From: Cymbomonas tetramitiformis
Taxonomy: Eukaryota; Chlorophyta; Pyramimonadophyceae; Pyramimonadales; Pyramimonadaceae
DNA: 64,000 nucleotides
Assembly (NCBI GenBank): GCA_001247695.2
Contig: LGRX02029134.1
Location: 21,898 to 85,897, forward strand
Direction of reading: 5' to 3'
The stretch's first letter is position 1, and every line of letters begins with the position of its first letter. This document shows, one piece after another, positions 17,454 to 29,200 of the stretch. A program made the translations under genes and the position numbers. The notes below the pieces were generated by a model that was not told the DNA's origin, did not search any database, and saw nothing but the letters and a program-made list of their open reading frames with translations.

Positions 17454-18398
17454 CAGTAATACCTCACCTTTAAGGAAACAGGAATTTGGAGCCAGCCTAG
17501 CTTTTTTCGTATTTTTCTGACCCCCCCCCTGCCAGCGTCAGCCTCTTACCGAAATTACTAACGAATAGGAAACGCGATTCGAGCGTCAGCCAGCCTCTTC
17601 TCTTAAATCCATTTCTTTTTAGGGACTGGAAAGCGCAGTCAGCCAGCGCATTCTCTTAAATTCAGCATGGATCCGAGCAGTCGCCAGGAACTGCGAGAAT
17701 TGCATGCTGACTTGCAAAGTGGGATGATTAGTCAGGAAGACTACGACGACTTGAAGTCGATAGTCATATCGCGTATCAAGGCCAAAGCGCCACTCAATGA
17801 GAGTCCCAGCGGTGAGACCGAGAAAGCGTCAATGCAGAGTGACACGGTTGAGTTGGTTGAAGACTCGGATGAGGACCTTCCCGAAATATAGGTTGAATTT
17901 CAGCCTATATTTGGGTGAGATTCCTATGGCGTGTTACGTGTTACGCGTAAAACTCACAAGGCCCGAAATACGTAATTTACGCGTAATTTGCGCCCCGCGT
18001 GAGACACCGCGGGGGGGGCGTATCATGCAACATAGGACTGTAGCTATCGTGCATTAACCAATAATCCTTAATAATAAACGCGGTGCAGAAAAAGCCTTTA
18101 TTTGCCATTGAAAATTTTCAGAATTTCATGAAATATCGACTATAATTTCCTTAGATTCAGCTACAATTTCCTTAATAATAATGGAATTTTCTGATGTTCA
18201 GCTAGCCTTCGTTTCCTTAATATGACTTTCCGATTTCCGTTAACGAAATGATTCGGCAGCCTTCATTTCCTTATTTGGGTACATTTTCTTAATGTTTTTT
18301 TCCAGCCCAGCTTTTTTCGCATTTTTCCGACCCCCCACCCCCCCGAAAAGCTGGCTGTTTCCTTAACCTAGCATTTCCTTAAATGTGAGGCACTACTG
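17454..18398. mobile_element. Pogo/Tc1-mariner-like element, TA target (copy A)
   Basis: Ends are CAGTAATACCTCACCTTTAA (left) and the complement of a right end reading CAGTAGTGCCTCACATTTAA, flanked by TA (17452-17453, 18399-18400). The uninterrupted opposite arm of the palindrome (about 18722-18742) shows the empty site as one TA within CCCCTTTCGTATTCGTATTTG, confirming a 2-bp TA duplication. TIRs of the CAGTA-type with a TA target fit the pogo/Tc1-mariner group. 945 bp, no transposase. Sub-terminal TTTCCTTA motifs recur, and C8-9 runs lie near both ends. One small ORF inside. Confidence 0.7.
17667..17891 (+). CDS. Small SHOCT-like ORF in pogo-like element
   Basis: 74 residues. Residues 7-37 (ELRELHADLQSGMISQEDYD) have the short two-helix pattern of SHOCT-like domains (Leu...Gly-x-Ile...Glu-x-Tyr/Phe). 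The C-terminus is acidic (VELVEDSDEDLPEI). It sits alone inside the pogo-like element and could be a passenger. Identical in copy B (55476-55700). Function unknown. Confidence 0.4.
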   Translation: MDPSSRQELRELHADLQSGMISQEDYDDLKSIVISRIKAKAPLNESPSGETEKASMQSDTVELVEDSDEDLPEI

Positions 18399-18663
18399 TA
18401 TTCGTATTTGTAAAGGGCACGGACAAGGTCAGGAAATACTCAGTAATATATGATAAATCTTCGAATACATGTACGTTCGCCACACGTGCACGGCTTCGGT
18501 ACAAAAATTTGAGTTTCTTTTGTACAGGTTGTCGACAACGCGGGCAACCATTAAACACTTCAGCACAATTATCACAGTAGCTGAAACATTTACAAGGCGT
18601 GAATAGTATGTAGCTGCAAATATTGCGCTCTCTTTTGCCAGTGCACGTGTGGCGAACGTACAT
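18379..18663 (-). pseudogene. RING-finger remnant inside palindrome (copy A)
   Basis: Minus-strand frame of 94 residues with PCKCFSYCDNCAEVFNGCPRCRQPV: C-x-C-x3-C-x2-C-x6-C-x2-C, the second half of a RING finger with His replaced by Cys, ending CPRCRQPV as in IAP- and viral-type RINGs. Only one cysteine remains where the first C-x2-C pair is expected, and no BIR or substrate domain is present. Much of the C-terminal part is encoded by the palindrome arm, so it is unlikely to be functional protein. Confidence 0.45.
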
Positions 18664-18736
18664 GTATTCGAAGATTTATCATATTACTGAGTATTTCCTG
18701 ACCTCGTCGTGCCCTTTACAAATACGAATACGAAAG
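18399..18736. repeat. Long imperfect palindrome
   Basis: 18399-18490 is the inverted complement of about 18643-18732 (shared ATTCGTATTTGTAAAGGGCAC, ATTCGAAGATTTATCAT and GTTCGCCACACGTGCAC blocks), with a loop of about 150 bp. If the pogo-like element is removed, the arms extend into the GGGACTGGT cassettes on both sides. Copy B keeps the left arm but not the right arm. Confidence 0.8.
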
Positions 18737-19390
18737 GGGCTGCTTGGACTGGTGGGACTGGTGGGACTGGTGGACCGTGTGACCGGGTGGGACCGTGGGA
18801 CTGGTGGGACTGGTGGGACTGGTGGTACTACTTACACTGGTACTTGCATGGAAACTAATTTTGCTGGTTCTAGATGAAATCAAGCAGGCGGAATATTCCA
18901 TGTGAACCAAGCTGGCTAAATTGCCCATTAAAAACGCGATGGAAATTTGCAAGGGAGTATTCCTATATTCAAATAAAATTGCCTGCGGCAGCCAGTTTTT
19001 AGGTGTACTTATTGTGGGGCGGATGGGAATAAAGGCACCGGAGGGATTGGTGGGATTTGTGGGACTGGTACATGCATGTAAACTACTTATATACAGGCGG
19101 AATATTCCATGTGCATCAAGATGGCTGAATTGCCCATTAAAAAAACGTTCGAAATTTGTAAAGGAGTTTTCCTGTATTTACAAAAAGATCGCCTGCGGTA
19201 GCCAGTTTTTGGGTGTACTTGTCCGGTTAGACAAATGGGACTGGTCAGACTAATGGGACTCACGGGTCGGATGGGTCGGATGGGACTAATGAGAATGGTG
19301 ACACTGATTATACTAATGGGACAGGTGGGTCCGACGGGACCGGTGGAATTGATGGACCGAAAGAGGCTGCTGGCCCTTGTGGGACGGATG
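18737..19390. repeat. Cassettes 2 and 3 with GGGACTGGT arrays
   Basis: Two more copies of the divergent cassette (18730-18995 and 19043-19222), each with CAGGCGGAATATTCCATGTG and GCCTGCGG(C/T)AGCCAGTTTTT. Around them are arrays of GGGACTGGT (18744-18830) and degenerate GGGAC-N-GG units (19236-19360). No gene seen. Confidence 0.7.
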
Positions 19391-19496
19391 GGAAAAGAAA
19401 AAGAAAAAAGAAAAAGAAAAAATGTGACTCTTCCTACTGGAAGCGTGATATTTGAAGGTGCACAGCTGTTACGCCTGCCCCTAGTCACATGCACAA

Positions 19497-20262
19497 TCAA
19501 GGCGGCTTCTTACTGTTTTTTAGAGCCTTCTCCTTCTCCGACCTGCTGTGTGAAATCAACATCTTGGCAGCCCATTCCACCGCGATGCTACTGATTTTCT
19601 TGAGGAGGGCCTCCGCTTCCTTCTTGTTGAAGCCTAGGTGTTGCGTGAGAGCCCTTGCGTTGTGTTCATATACCGACCCCGTGGTTCCGAAAACCATCGG
19701 GTGAAAGAACACTTTATAGCCTTTGGATCTGAGTAGTTCCATAAGGGGCTCATACTTGTTGAGTTTATCGTGAAGGGACACATACCAGCGAGTGTCCCAC
19801 GTGAAGGCCACCTCTATGAGGTGGATTTCTCCCACATCCTCCCTGTGGGTGTTTTCCGGCCTGCCTGGGGGGGCGTCCCTGACGTCCTCTGCACCCTTGA
19901 TCATGACAATATCCACAAAGTGTGGTATGTCGTCTGGGGGGTCCTTCGCCCCCGGGTGGTCTCTCCCGTCCCTACGGCACTGACCCCTTTTGAGTACGAA
20001 GTCCGGTATCGGGCGGGTACATTTGTTAGTCCCGTCGAGCCCCGCGTGGTGTGCGATCCAGATCGGACTGGCGCCCGTTCGTCCCTTCCTGATCGCTTCG
20101 TAAAGGGTCCTTGCCACTTCGTTGTGCCTGGCTGTGGCCATGTTCATGCTGGTCTCGTCTTTGCATCCAGCCAGCCTGTGTGCCGGAGTGTCCCTCCTCC
20201 CGCAGAGGGCGCAGTCCGGGACCGGATATTTGTTCGGCCATATGAGGTGCTTCCTGGCAGGT
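19497..20262 (-). pseudogene. Displaced zinc-knuckle/RLE end of LINE ORF2 (copy A)
   Basis: The C-terminal end that copy B carries in frame. It holds the zinc knuckle (CALCGRRDTPAHRLAGC) and the restriction-like endonuclease: RHNEVARTL, RPIPDFVL (PD motif), a DIVMIKG strand, IHLIEVAF, then the basic helix SLHDKLNKYEPL. In copy A it can only be reached by a frameshift; the internal ATG at 20147 would start after the zinc knuckle. One motif differs between copies (HLIEVAF here, HLIEEAF in copy B). Confidence 0.65.
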
Positions 20263-23200
20263 CGTCATGAGGACCCCAAACCGGCACCTTAGAATCAGGG
20301 ACCTGAGCGTCGGTGGAGTAACCTTCCAGAAGTGATTGGATATTCCTGGTATCGACTTGTCCTGGAGGATTTCCTGCGGGGGCTCCTCCAGTCTTCTTCC
20401 CATGTGTGTCTCGACTGCGGCAGCGTCTGCGTGGCTTGTGGCGGCCCTGTCTCCTTTTCTCCGGTGCATGGCCTCCCGGTCCCTGTTCCTCTTTCTTTTT
20501 CTCTCTGGGGCCGCCTCCTGGTAGGCGTCTATCGCTTGTTGTGGAACGTCCGTCAGGTTCTGGAGTTCCGACTCTCCCAGGTCCATCTCCATCATCGAGC
20601 GGCACAGACCGTCAATTGGGTCCTCACGTTCTGCCTCCTCGATCGCTTGCATCATCTCTCTGTCTGGCGAGTTCATGGCCCCCCTCTCGCCCATGTCCAG
20701 AGGCGGCCCCCGCGTCTCATCGAATTCCCAGAGTAGGTCCCACTCGTCCTGAGTGGCCACTTGATCCCGCGGGTGTACCTGTTCCTGGTCGCCCGGCTCC
20801 CGTCGCTCCGGCGGGTCGTCTTGGCTCCGGGGAGCGTGCTGGAGTTCCTCCAGGAGCATCGGCTCCTGGGGATTCTCCCCTGGTGTCCCCATTTCCACGT
20901 TCTGTCGGCCCCGGTCGGGGCCTTGGGCTGGCCCTGGGGCGCCGGTCGTGGGGTTCTTTGTCATAGAGCCCTCTGCTGAGATAGCTCCCTCCCGATTTCC
21001 CCTGCCGGGTGTTCCCCATTCTTCCCACGGGCTGCTCGGGGGCTGTAGCCATTTTCTCACTGACTTGTGCTGTGTCGCTTTTAGTGCAATTCTTTCTGCC
21101 ACATACCTTTCCACCGCCCCCTCCCCTTGCAGGGGCCTCATCGATTCACCATCCCGGGCATTGGCCACGAGCGTGTACATGGTCCTGTTGTCCCATGGGT
21201 CAATTTGGGTGGTGCCCTCCTGGTTCTCTGCTGCCTGTTTGGCCGCCTCATCTGCCTTGTCGTTGCCCTTCACCCCCGTGTGGCTTTTGACCTTCCTGAG
21301 TGAGACCTTCGTTCCCTGGCTGTTATGCTGTTCTACCAGGGAGAGTATATCCTCAAGCAAATCCCTGTGTCTGTGGCCCTCCATCGTGTGGGGTCTGGAT
21401 AACATGTTGAGTATTTGGTACATACTGCAGAGGCTGTCCGTGCAGATTGCTATCTCGCCCGGTGTTGTGCATTCTCTGGCCCTGAGTGCCGCGTGGATCG
21501 CCAGGAGTTCCGCCCTGTTGATGGTGAGGTGTCCACCCGTCGACCACGTGCCCCTCCAAGTTCTGGGGTTTTCATCCCCTCTGGGGTCCCAGTAGGCCGC
21601 TCCCACTCTATGTAACCCCCCTTCTTCCTCTGGGTCCAGTCGCGATCCATCCGTATAGAGGAACGAGGTTGCATCCCAGGCTTTGTTGATTTCCTCTAAG
21701 GTTCTGGAACGTCCGGTTTTGTGCTTAATGGGACACGTGGGGAACCTCTCCCTTACTTCCGTGTGTCCCCTGTCCCTGTCTTGTCTGCTGAAGAGCATGG
21801 GAGTGCGCTCCATTGCTTTCAGCCATCTGGCCCTCGAGTCCTCTTTGATCTTGTCCAACGGCCATGCCGTGTTCGCCTCATGGTACTCCGTGATCGTGAC
21901 CTCGGCGAGTCCCCTGTCGCGCCATGTTTGTCTCATGGCCCTCGCCGCCTCCGGGGTGCGGTCTTCCTTGGGGACCTCACCCCCTTCGTTCCCCCATCCC
22001 TGTCTGCGCGACATGCTCGGTATTTCCCATTTTCTCATCGGGTGAGGGTCGAAGATCATGTCGTGTTGACTAGTGCTCTCCATCGCGTTTTTGACCGCCG
22101 CCATGTCTGACACTGCGTCCGAGGTGTGGACCCTCGGGTTGGCCGGCCTGAGGTTCCGAATCGTGTGGTACTTACGGACCGTGCAGTACGTGCTGCGCTG
22201 CAGGGCCTTCCCGACTAGTTCCGCTGCCCCTTCTGGGTCCGGGCAGAATTTTTGCCATCCCTCTGCGTTGGCAACAACTAGGATCCTAACTCCCCAGTTG
22301 CTGTAGTCCTTCTTCGTGACGCCTGATACTGTGGTGCCTCCCCAGTGGTCTGGGGGAAGGAACGTAAAGCTTTTTCTTGGGATCACCCCAAATTCATGTA
22401 TCCTAGTATCTCCATACCTCCTGCAGTATGCCTTGGCTGGCGTTCTCGTCCAGGCCGGATAAATTCCTACCCCCAGTACCGGGGTTTTCGCCATGGTGGA
22501 CATCAGGGCCTCCTTAAGCGCTTTGTCCAGGTCTGCCGCTGTGTACTCCGGATTGAACTCGAAGGCGCCTAGCTCTCCCCATTGGGTGTCCCATGCGGAC
22601 CCTTTGGATCCGAAAATCTTGTCCCTGTCGAACTTGGAGCAGTATGTCGCCGTGTGGCTGTGTACGTTGAGCGGCGACGCGAATATCTCCGCTTGGATCC
22701 CGAAGGCCTCCTGGAGCGCTTGCATAATTTCTGGAGGGAGCGTCCAGTGATTTTGCAGTGCAGTTTTCTTGACTTCCTCCTCCTCCTCGCAGGAATATCT
22801 TTTGAGCAGGAGGACTACTTCTGTGGCGAATCCGTGGACTGTGCCTAGCTGTGGCTCCCGCTCCTCGAAGGACCGCCGTCGCTCTTCCCCCGCCTTTGTA
22901 TGGGTCTGATCTGCGCTGTCCGTGCCCGCCGCGGCCACATATCTGTCGTAGAGCCTATCGAGTACCTCTTCTTTGAGGGCGCCTATCATCTTGCCTCGCT
23001 CGTCGTGCGCGAACACGTGGTGCCTGCCTGTCTCCGTCGTGAGCGTGCATTTGCCCGAGGGTGCTGCGTCCCAGTCTGGGTTAAAGGGTTCAGTGTCTAT
23101 GTTGAGCTCGGTGACCCCCGGCCAGTAGCGGGCATGCCTCGTGGGAGCTCCTGACAGCGGTTCTCTTTCTGTGGGTCTCCGAGCCTGCTGTGCTTCCCGC

Positions 23201-26200
23201 TCCTTGTTGTGGAACGTGTCGGTCTCTCGTTCGGCCCGGCTCGGGTTCATTCCCGCAATTCCTCCTGTCAGCAGTGTGTCCTCTTCGACCCATGCTTCCC
23301 CCTGTGGGCGAACTGGCCCAAGCAGGTATTCCCTGCTTCCCCAGTGCGTCCTAACCGCTAGGATTGTGGTGCTCTCGGACGCCTCAACGGCCTGGGGTTC
23401 CTCCTCCGTCTCTTCGAGCACTTCCGGATTATTGGCAACCGTCGGGCCAGCGCCTACCGAGAGCTCCATGGTGTCGATCCTCCACCACATGTTCCTGCTC
23501 CGGCAGTCATTAACAGGGGGGTGCGTTGCCCATGCGACCTGTTCACTGCTTACGAGGTGCGTGGTCATCAGCCTAACCGCGTCCCTCGGGAATCCGATTT
23601 TGGCCGCATGCTGGAACAACTCCCCAGTCCTGACATCTCCTTTGGACAATTGAGCGAGGACCCATGTCCTCAGCATCATGATCTGCGCCGCGGTCCCCTT
23701 CCATTTCGTGCCTCTGCCGTCTTCCAGGCTAACCTTTGTGACCCGGTGGGGGCTTGTTTCCCTCTGGGGCGTCTGCGCAGGCGGATTCGGCCTGGGTCTG
23801 ATCTCCTCGCTCTCCACCGTGGCCTGGGGGCATTGTATGATCTGCCTGGTCCTTTTCTCACCGACCTTCGGGAGCTCCCGGGCGTGCCTGGGGGTTGCTG
23901 GCACCGTGTTTGCCTGGGTCTGCCTGGTCGGGCTCCTCCCGACTTGCATTGGCCCCGCGCCGGCCTCTTCCTGGATTTCGTCATCCACTTCCTCGAAGGA
24001 GATTGGGTCATGAGTCTCTCCCTCCCCGTGGAACACGTGGTGGCGCTCCCGTTGTTCCAATTCTCCTATGCGCGCCATGATTGGGCCTCTCATGGCTTTC
24101 CTGTATCCCTTGGAGGTCGTAGCTTCTCCGCCCACCGGGGGCCCATGCAGCCCGATCCAGGACTCCCACTTCTCTCCTGTGGTGGACCTGTTCCATTCCT
24201 GCCACTTGTCAATCATGTAGCACACCCAGACGCCGCATTGGTATCCGTCCCGTTGGTGTGCGACCCCCATGTTGGAGACCGTTACGTTGACCGGCGGCCA
24301 TCCCGGCGGTCCTGCCCACTGTCTCAGCGCCGTCAGTAGGCGCGTGTCTTCCCCCCCCATTGGGTCGTAGAGGTAGATTGAAACACTGGTGTCCTCATTT
24401 TTTCCGAATAGGAGCACATTCCAGTGGCTGCCGTCGCAAGTCAGGACAAAGGAAAATCCCTCGTCCCGGACCGTTTCCATCGTGTTGCGCATCTGCGCCT
24501 CGTATTGTTCCGACTGCTCGAACTCGGTTCCGTTGAGGGCATCCGCGAGTTTCGTTTGGTGCATCGACACTGTGTCCAAGCCTGTCGTGCAGAGGCTGTG
24601 GGTTTCCACTTGTATGGAGCTAAGCCACGCCTCCCTGCCTCTGGTGTCCGAGAAGACCCCTTCCGTCCTGTGCCTGGGGGTGCCCTCCCCCCGGGGCTCG
24701 TTTCCTCTTCTTCCTCCCCCCTTCAGGAGGCTGTCCGCATGGGACCCCTCAGAGCGGTTTCTCCTCATCGCCCTCCTGCTGTCCATCGCCTCCTTCTCGG
24801 TGATTCTCGCTCCAGCTCTGGCTGCGTGTCGCAGGTCTGAGAGGAATTTTTCCGCCTCGGTTTGCCTGGGTCTCACGCCCACGGAGTCCATTATCATGAC
24901 TCTACCCCCCGGGTCCTCACGCAGGGTGGGTCTGACTCCAATATCGTGGCATTTAAAGGCGTCTTCGTGGTCTTCCTCGTCCTTGGCGCAATAACCTGTC
25001 GTCATTTGTTTTAAGGCGTTTTTGGCCTGCATGGAGGTCGTGGGGGGTCCTCTTCTTCCTGCGTGCCACAGCGATCGCGGGCCCCATTTGGATTGAGTGG
25101 GGTGGAAGCCCTCTTCCCAAGTGGTTGGTTCTTCCCCTTCGGTCGCCTGGGGTTCTGCCAACCTTTGGAACCCTAGAGCGTTGTGTGCCTCTTTGGACGG
25201 CATAAACTGGGGTTTGAGGGTGAGGTTCTTCGGGTTGTCCCAGAATCGCGCGTCGTTGGGCTTGTCAGCGAGCGCTTCGCATATATATGGGTACAGCATG
25301 AGCATGAAGGTTCGCATGCGCCCTTGAAACCTGGCGGGGACTTTTGCTTTTGCTTCTCTGAGGCTGCACGCACGGGTGCCCCCCTTCGCCACATAAAACC
25401 CCTCCTCCACGAAAGGGAGCAGAGGCAGCAGCGTGGTCAGACTAAGCGGAATTTCCTCCTGGTCATTGACTGAGTAGATCTTCACGCTCTCCTCACCCGT
25501 GTCCTGGTCAACGACCGTTCTGTGTCTGCCTTCGAGCGCACTCGGGAAGGGCTTCCGAACCGCGTTCGCAAGTTTGGAGATAACCCCGTGCTGGGTGTTA
25601 ATCAGGTCCGCCAGCAGCGGTCCAGATCCTGTGAGCGAGACTTGGTGCTCACGTAGCACCGCAAGTTGCCGGGCTGTGCAGCACCTGTCGAGTTCCCCAG
25701 TTCTGACCGTACCGTCCACCTGTCCCTGTCTGCGGTTGTAATGATACCTGACCAGCCCCCTCGTGGTGGCACTAAGTTGAGAGGTCTGCTTGGCATGAAA
25801 GGCCTCACTTTCCCTGAACACCTCTCTCGGTCTTTCTCGAAGGTCTTCTCTGGTGGCGGTGGCCATCTGCAGGGCGCTCGCCACACTTTGTGCGTACGTG
25901 GCCAGCAGTGGTGTGTGCCCAAGTCCGTAGGAGGTTTTCGGGAGTGCCGTGTAGCAATTAGCGGTGCCTCTTGGCAGTCCATTAAGGAGCTTGTATGCCC
26001 CGCCGATAGTCGCGTCTAGGTCCTCGATTTCTTTGGTAGAAAAAATCCCTAGGGGAAGGGCATATCTAAGCTGTCCTATAACTGCCGAGCGGAGGACCTC
26101 CTCTTGCTGTCCGCTCGTCAGAGGGGAGTGGAGGAGCGCCTGTATCCTTTCCCTTGCCTGCAGAAAGGAGGCTTGCTTTTGGACCGTCCAGTCCCCCGAG

Positions 26201-29200
26201 AGGGCTACTTGTATCCCAAGGTACTTGTATGGGTCATCCGGGTGGAGGTACGGGAATCCATGCTTGCCTACCCTGGGGGTGCGCATGGTGACATCCTCGT
26301 ATGTCTCCTCAGGGATCGGAGACCCTTTTTCGTCCGTTCCCGTAATTCCGCATTTGGTCTTGTTGATTCGAAGTCCACTCCAATTGGAGTAGAGTTCCAG
26401 CTTCCTGACTTGCACTGCCAGTTGCGTTGCCGACTCCGCGATCAGGGCGAGATCGTCCACATATGCCGCCGAGGAAGTGCGAATTGGTTTGTCCGAATCC
26501 GTGAGGCGGTGCATATACCCCTTGTTGCCCGCCTTGAGCCAGCGTAGTAGGGGTTCCAAATAGAGAATAAAGAGCAGGGGGCTTAGCGAGTCTCCCTGCA
26601 CTAGTCCCCTTTTGACCATGAGGGGCTCCGAGCTGTAGTGCTCTATCTTTGAGGCCATCCTAAAGGGTGACCTGTGTGCCTCCCCCCCGTAGAGGTCTGC
26701 CACCACTCTGACCGCGTCTTCCGGGATCCCCAGGTACTTCATGGTGTGCTGGAGTCTGTCATGCTCCACCGATCCGTAGGCGTTCTCGAAGTCCACGTAG
26801 AGAACATGCAGTTGGCTGTGGGACAGTTTGCTGTCCTCGATAACATGCTGCAGTCGAAGGAGCTGGTTGATCGTGCTTCTGTGTTTCCTAGAACCCATCT
26901 GCTCTTGGCTGTGGATACTGTTTACCTCGCAGAACGTGGATAGAACATCCGTGACCATTGCCGTATAAAGCTTGAGAATTGTGCGGAGAAGCCCTATGGG
27001 CCTGTAGTTGGAGAACACAGAGGTGTCCCCTTTCTTATGTAGGTAGACAAAGGTGCCCAACTTCCAAGTGCCTGGGGCTATCCCCGCTTTCCACATCGCC
27101 CTCATGAGCGAGAAGAGAAATTCGTGGAATTCCTCCGGCATAGCCTTGAGGATTTCATTTGGTACCGCATCCGGGCCGGCTGCCTTCCCGTTGGGGAGCC
27201 GCTTGACAATTTGTCTGTAGAGTTCAATAGTGAGCCTGCTCCCAAGCTCCGTCTTCCTCGGTCTTTGCCCCGGTTTCATGCTATCCGGGGCTTCCGCCGC
27301 CAGCCATGGCATCTCTTCGTCCAGTTGGTCCGTCCTGGGGTGTTCGAAGCAATATGGGTCCGAGTGGGCCATGTGCCCCGAAAAGGCCTCTGCGGTGGCC
27401 ACCGCCCCGACTGCCATTTTGTTGTTTCTGTCCCATATCCCCAAGGTTCTTCCTTTCGGGAGTGCGTCGCGGTCTCTGAAGACGAACCTGTGGGCTGACT
27501 TTTTCATGCGATAGTAGTTACTACGGAATTTCTGGACGAATGTCTCCCAGGTTTCGGCTTTATGGTCTTTGATAACGGACTTGGCCTCCTGCCTGAACCT
27601 GCTCATCTCAGACTCCGCCCACCAGTGGGGGTCTTCCGGCTCCGCACACGTGTCAGGTCTGCCCTTCGCCGTGTCCCGTGGCTCCGCCATGGCTTCCTCT
27701 AGCAGTGCCGCGCTGGGGGTTTCCCCTGTTGCCCTCTCTATCGCAAGCATCTCCTGTAGGACCGCCGCTGCCTTCAGCGCTTTATCACGCTTCCTGAATT
27801 TAGATTTTGGTAGTCTGACCCCTGTGTTGGGGTCCCTGGTGACCTTGGGCTTGCACCTGACGGTTTCAAGGGGGATCTCCACTGCCCGCATGGCTTGCTG
27901 AAGAACCCCATCAACTGCCTTCCCGGCCTCATCAATTCTTTCCCTGGCGTCCGGGCTTCCCCTTTCCGCCGCGTCGACCGCGTTTTCGATCACTGTCTTG
28001 AATTCAATTTCCCTGAGACTCGGCTGGAGCGCCGAATCTATTGCCGCCTTCATTGAGCGTTGCAAGGCTTTGGAGATCGGGAATTGATATTTCGTGATCG
28101 GGTCGGGTTTCGCCTGCTCCTCTACTATCGGTGTGGTCGTGTGAAGCTTCCACAGCGGCACCGCCGCCACTGCCGCTTGGTGGTCGCTGCAGTGCCTGTG
28201 TGCCCTGGTGTCGATCGGGTGCCGTTCGTCAGCGATCCGCTGAAGCTCTTCTGACGCTAACCACCCATCGATTTTGTGGTCCCCAAACGTGGGTCCTTGC
28301 GGGCAGCTGATCTCTGCAAGGCCCGCCCGGTCAGACATCCCTCTCCATGCACGGTGTTCTATCCCGTCTTGCTCTCTGGGGATCTCCGCGACGTTGAAGT
28401 CTCCCCCCACCACCATGTGCTCCCCCTTCCTGGAAGCCACTGCGGCCTCTCGGGTTATGTAATCACGGATACACGTCCTGACCACCGCTTCTTCCGGGTG
28501 GGGAGGGTTGTAGACACCGAGCACGTGCACCTTCACGCCGCTTGGCAGCGTAATAACTACATGCTGTAGATACCCTTTCGCGCATCTGGGGACTTCACGG
28601 TTAGCGCGCACGTCCGTCCTGTCGTAGGGGCGTCTGAGGGCTAGGACCACCCCCCCTCTGTACGAAGTACCATCCGCCCCCCTCCTCTGGGTTCCATGGC
28701 ACGGCGCTGAGTGCCAGGCGCTGTAACCCAGCCCTTGGAGTTTTTTTGGTCCCATGGGGCCCGCCGCCTTTGTTTCTGTGAGAACCAGCACGTCCGGCTG
28801 GTGTTCCTCGCAACTCCTGGCGAGATCATAGTACGCGTGGTCGCTTCCTCTGATATTCCAGGTCATCAGGGACAGCCTACCTTCCTCCCCCACATCTGGT
28901 GGGGGTGTTTGATTCTCTTTGTCGCTGTGGTGATTTGGTTCATTTTTAGATTCTCGTGCACTATTGCCCCAGCAGCCAAGCACGGTCTTTGCGCCTGCCC
29001 TATGCTGTCTCTTCTGCTGAGCTGGCGCCTGTCCGCTTCCCGTCACTTGTTGTAGTGGCCTGAGCACTGCCCTTTTGCCGGGTACTCTACTACTCCCGCT
29101 CCGGGTGCCGGCCTGGCATTCCGCTTGTTCCTCCTGCTTGGTGGCGATTTGCATGACGATTCTGTGTTGTTTTGCCACCCTATTGTTTGTCGTTTTCCCA

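Larger units (their letters stand above)
1..26152. repeat. 37.8-kb duplication, copy A
   Basis: This stretch recurs in the same orientation at 37807-64000. The offset is 37806 up to about 15.1 kb, 37809 after a 3-bp insertion, and 37848-37849 after the replaced segment near 18.55-18.77 kb. Differences are sparse SNPs plus small indels, so the two copies are recent but not identical. All elements described between 1 and 26152 have a counterpart in copy B. The left edge of the unit is not visible because the window starts inside it. Confidence 0.97.

Noticed and set aside
17454..18398. hAT element with 8-bp target duplication
   Set aside because: Flanks CTTTCGTA and TATTCGTA match only 6 of 8, while the uninterrupted palindrome arm shows a single TA as the empty site, so a TA-targeting pogo/mariner-type element fits better.
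20332..28829. Numerous plus-strand frames of 60-270 codons opposite LINE ORF2
   Set aside because: They are antisense shadows of the GC-rich ORF2; none has recognisable domains, and the minus strand carries clear RT, APE, RNase H and Ulp1 motifs.
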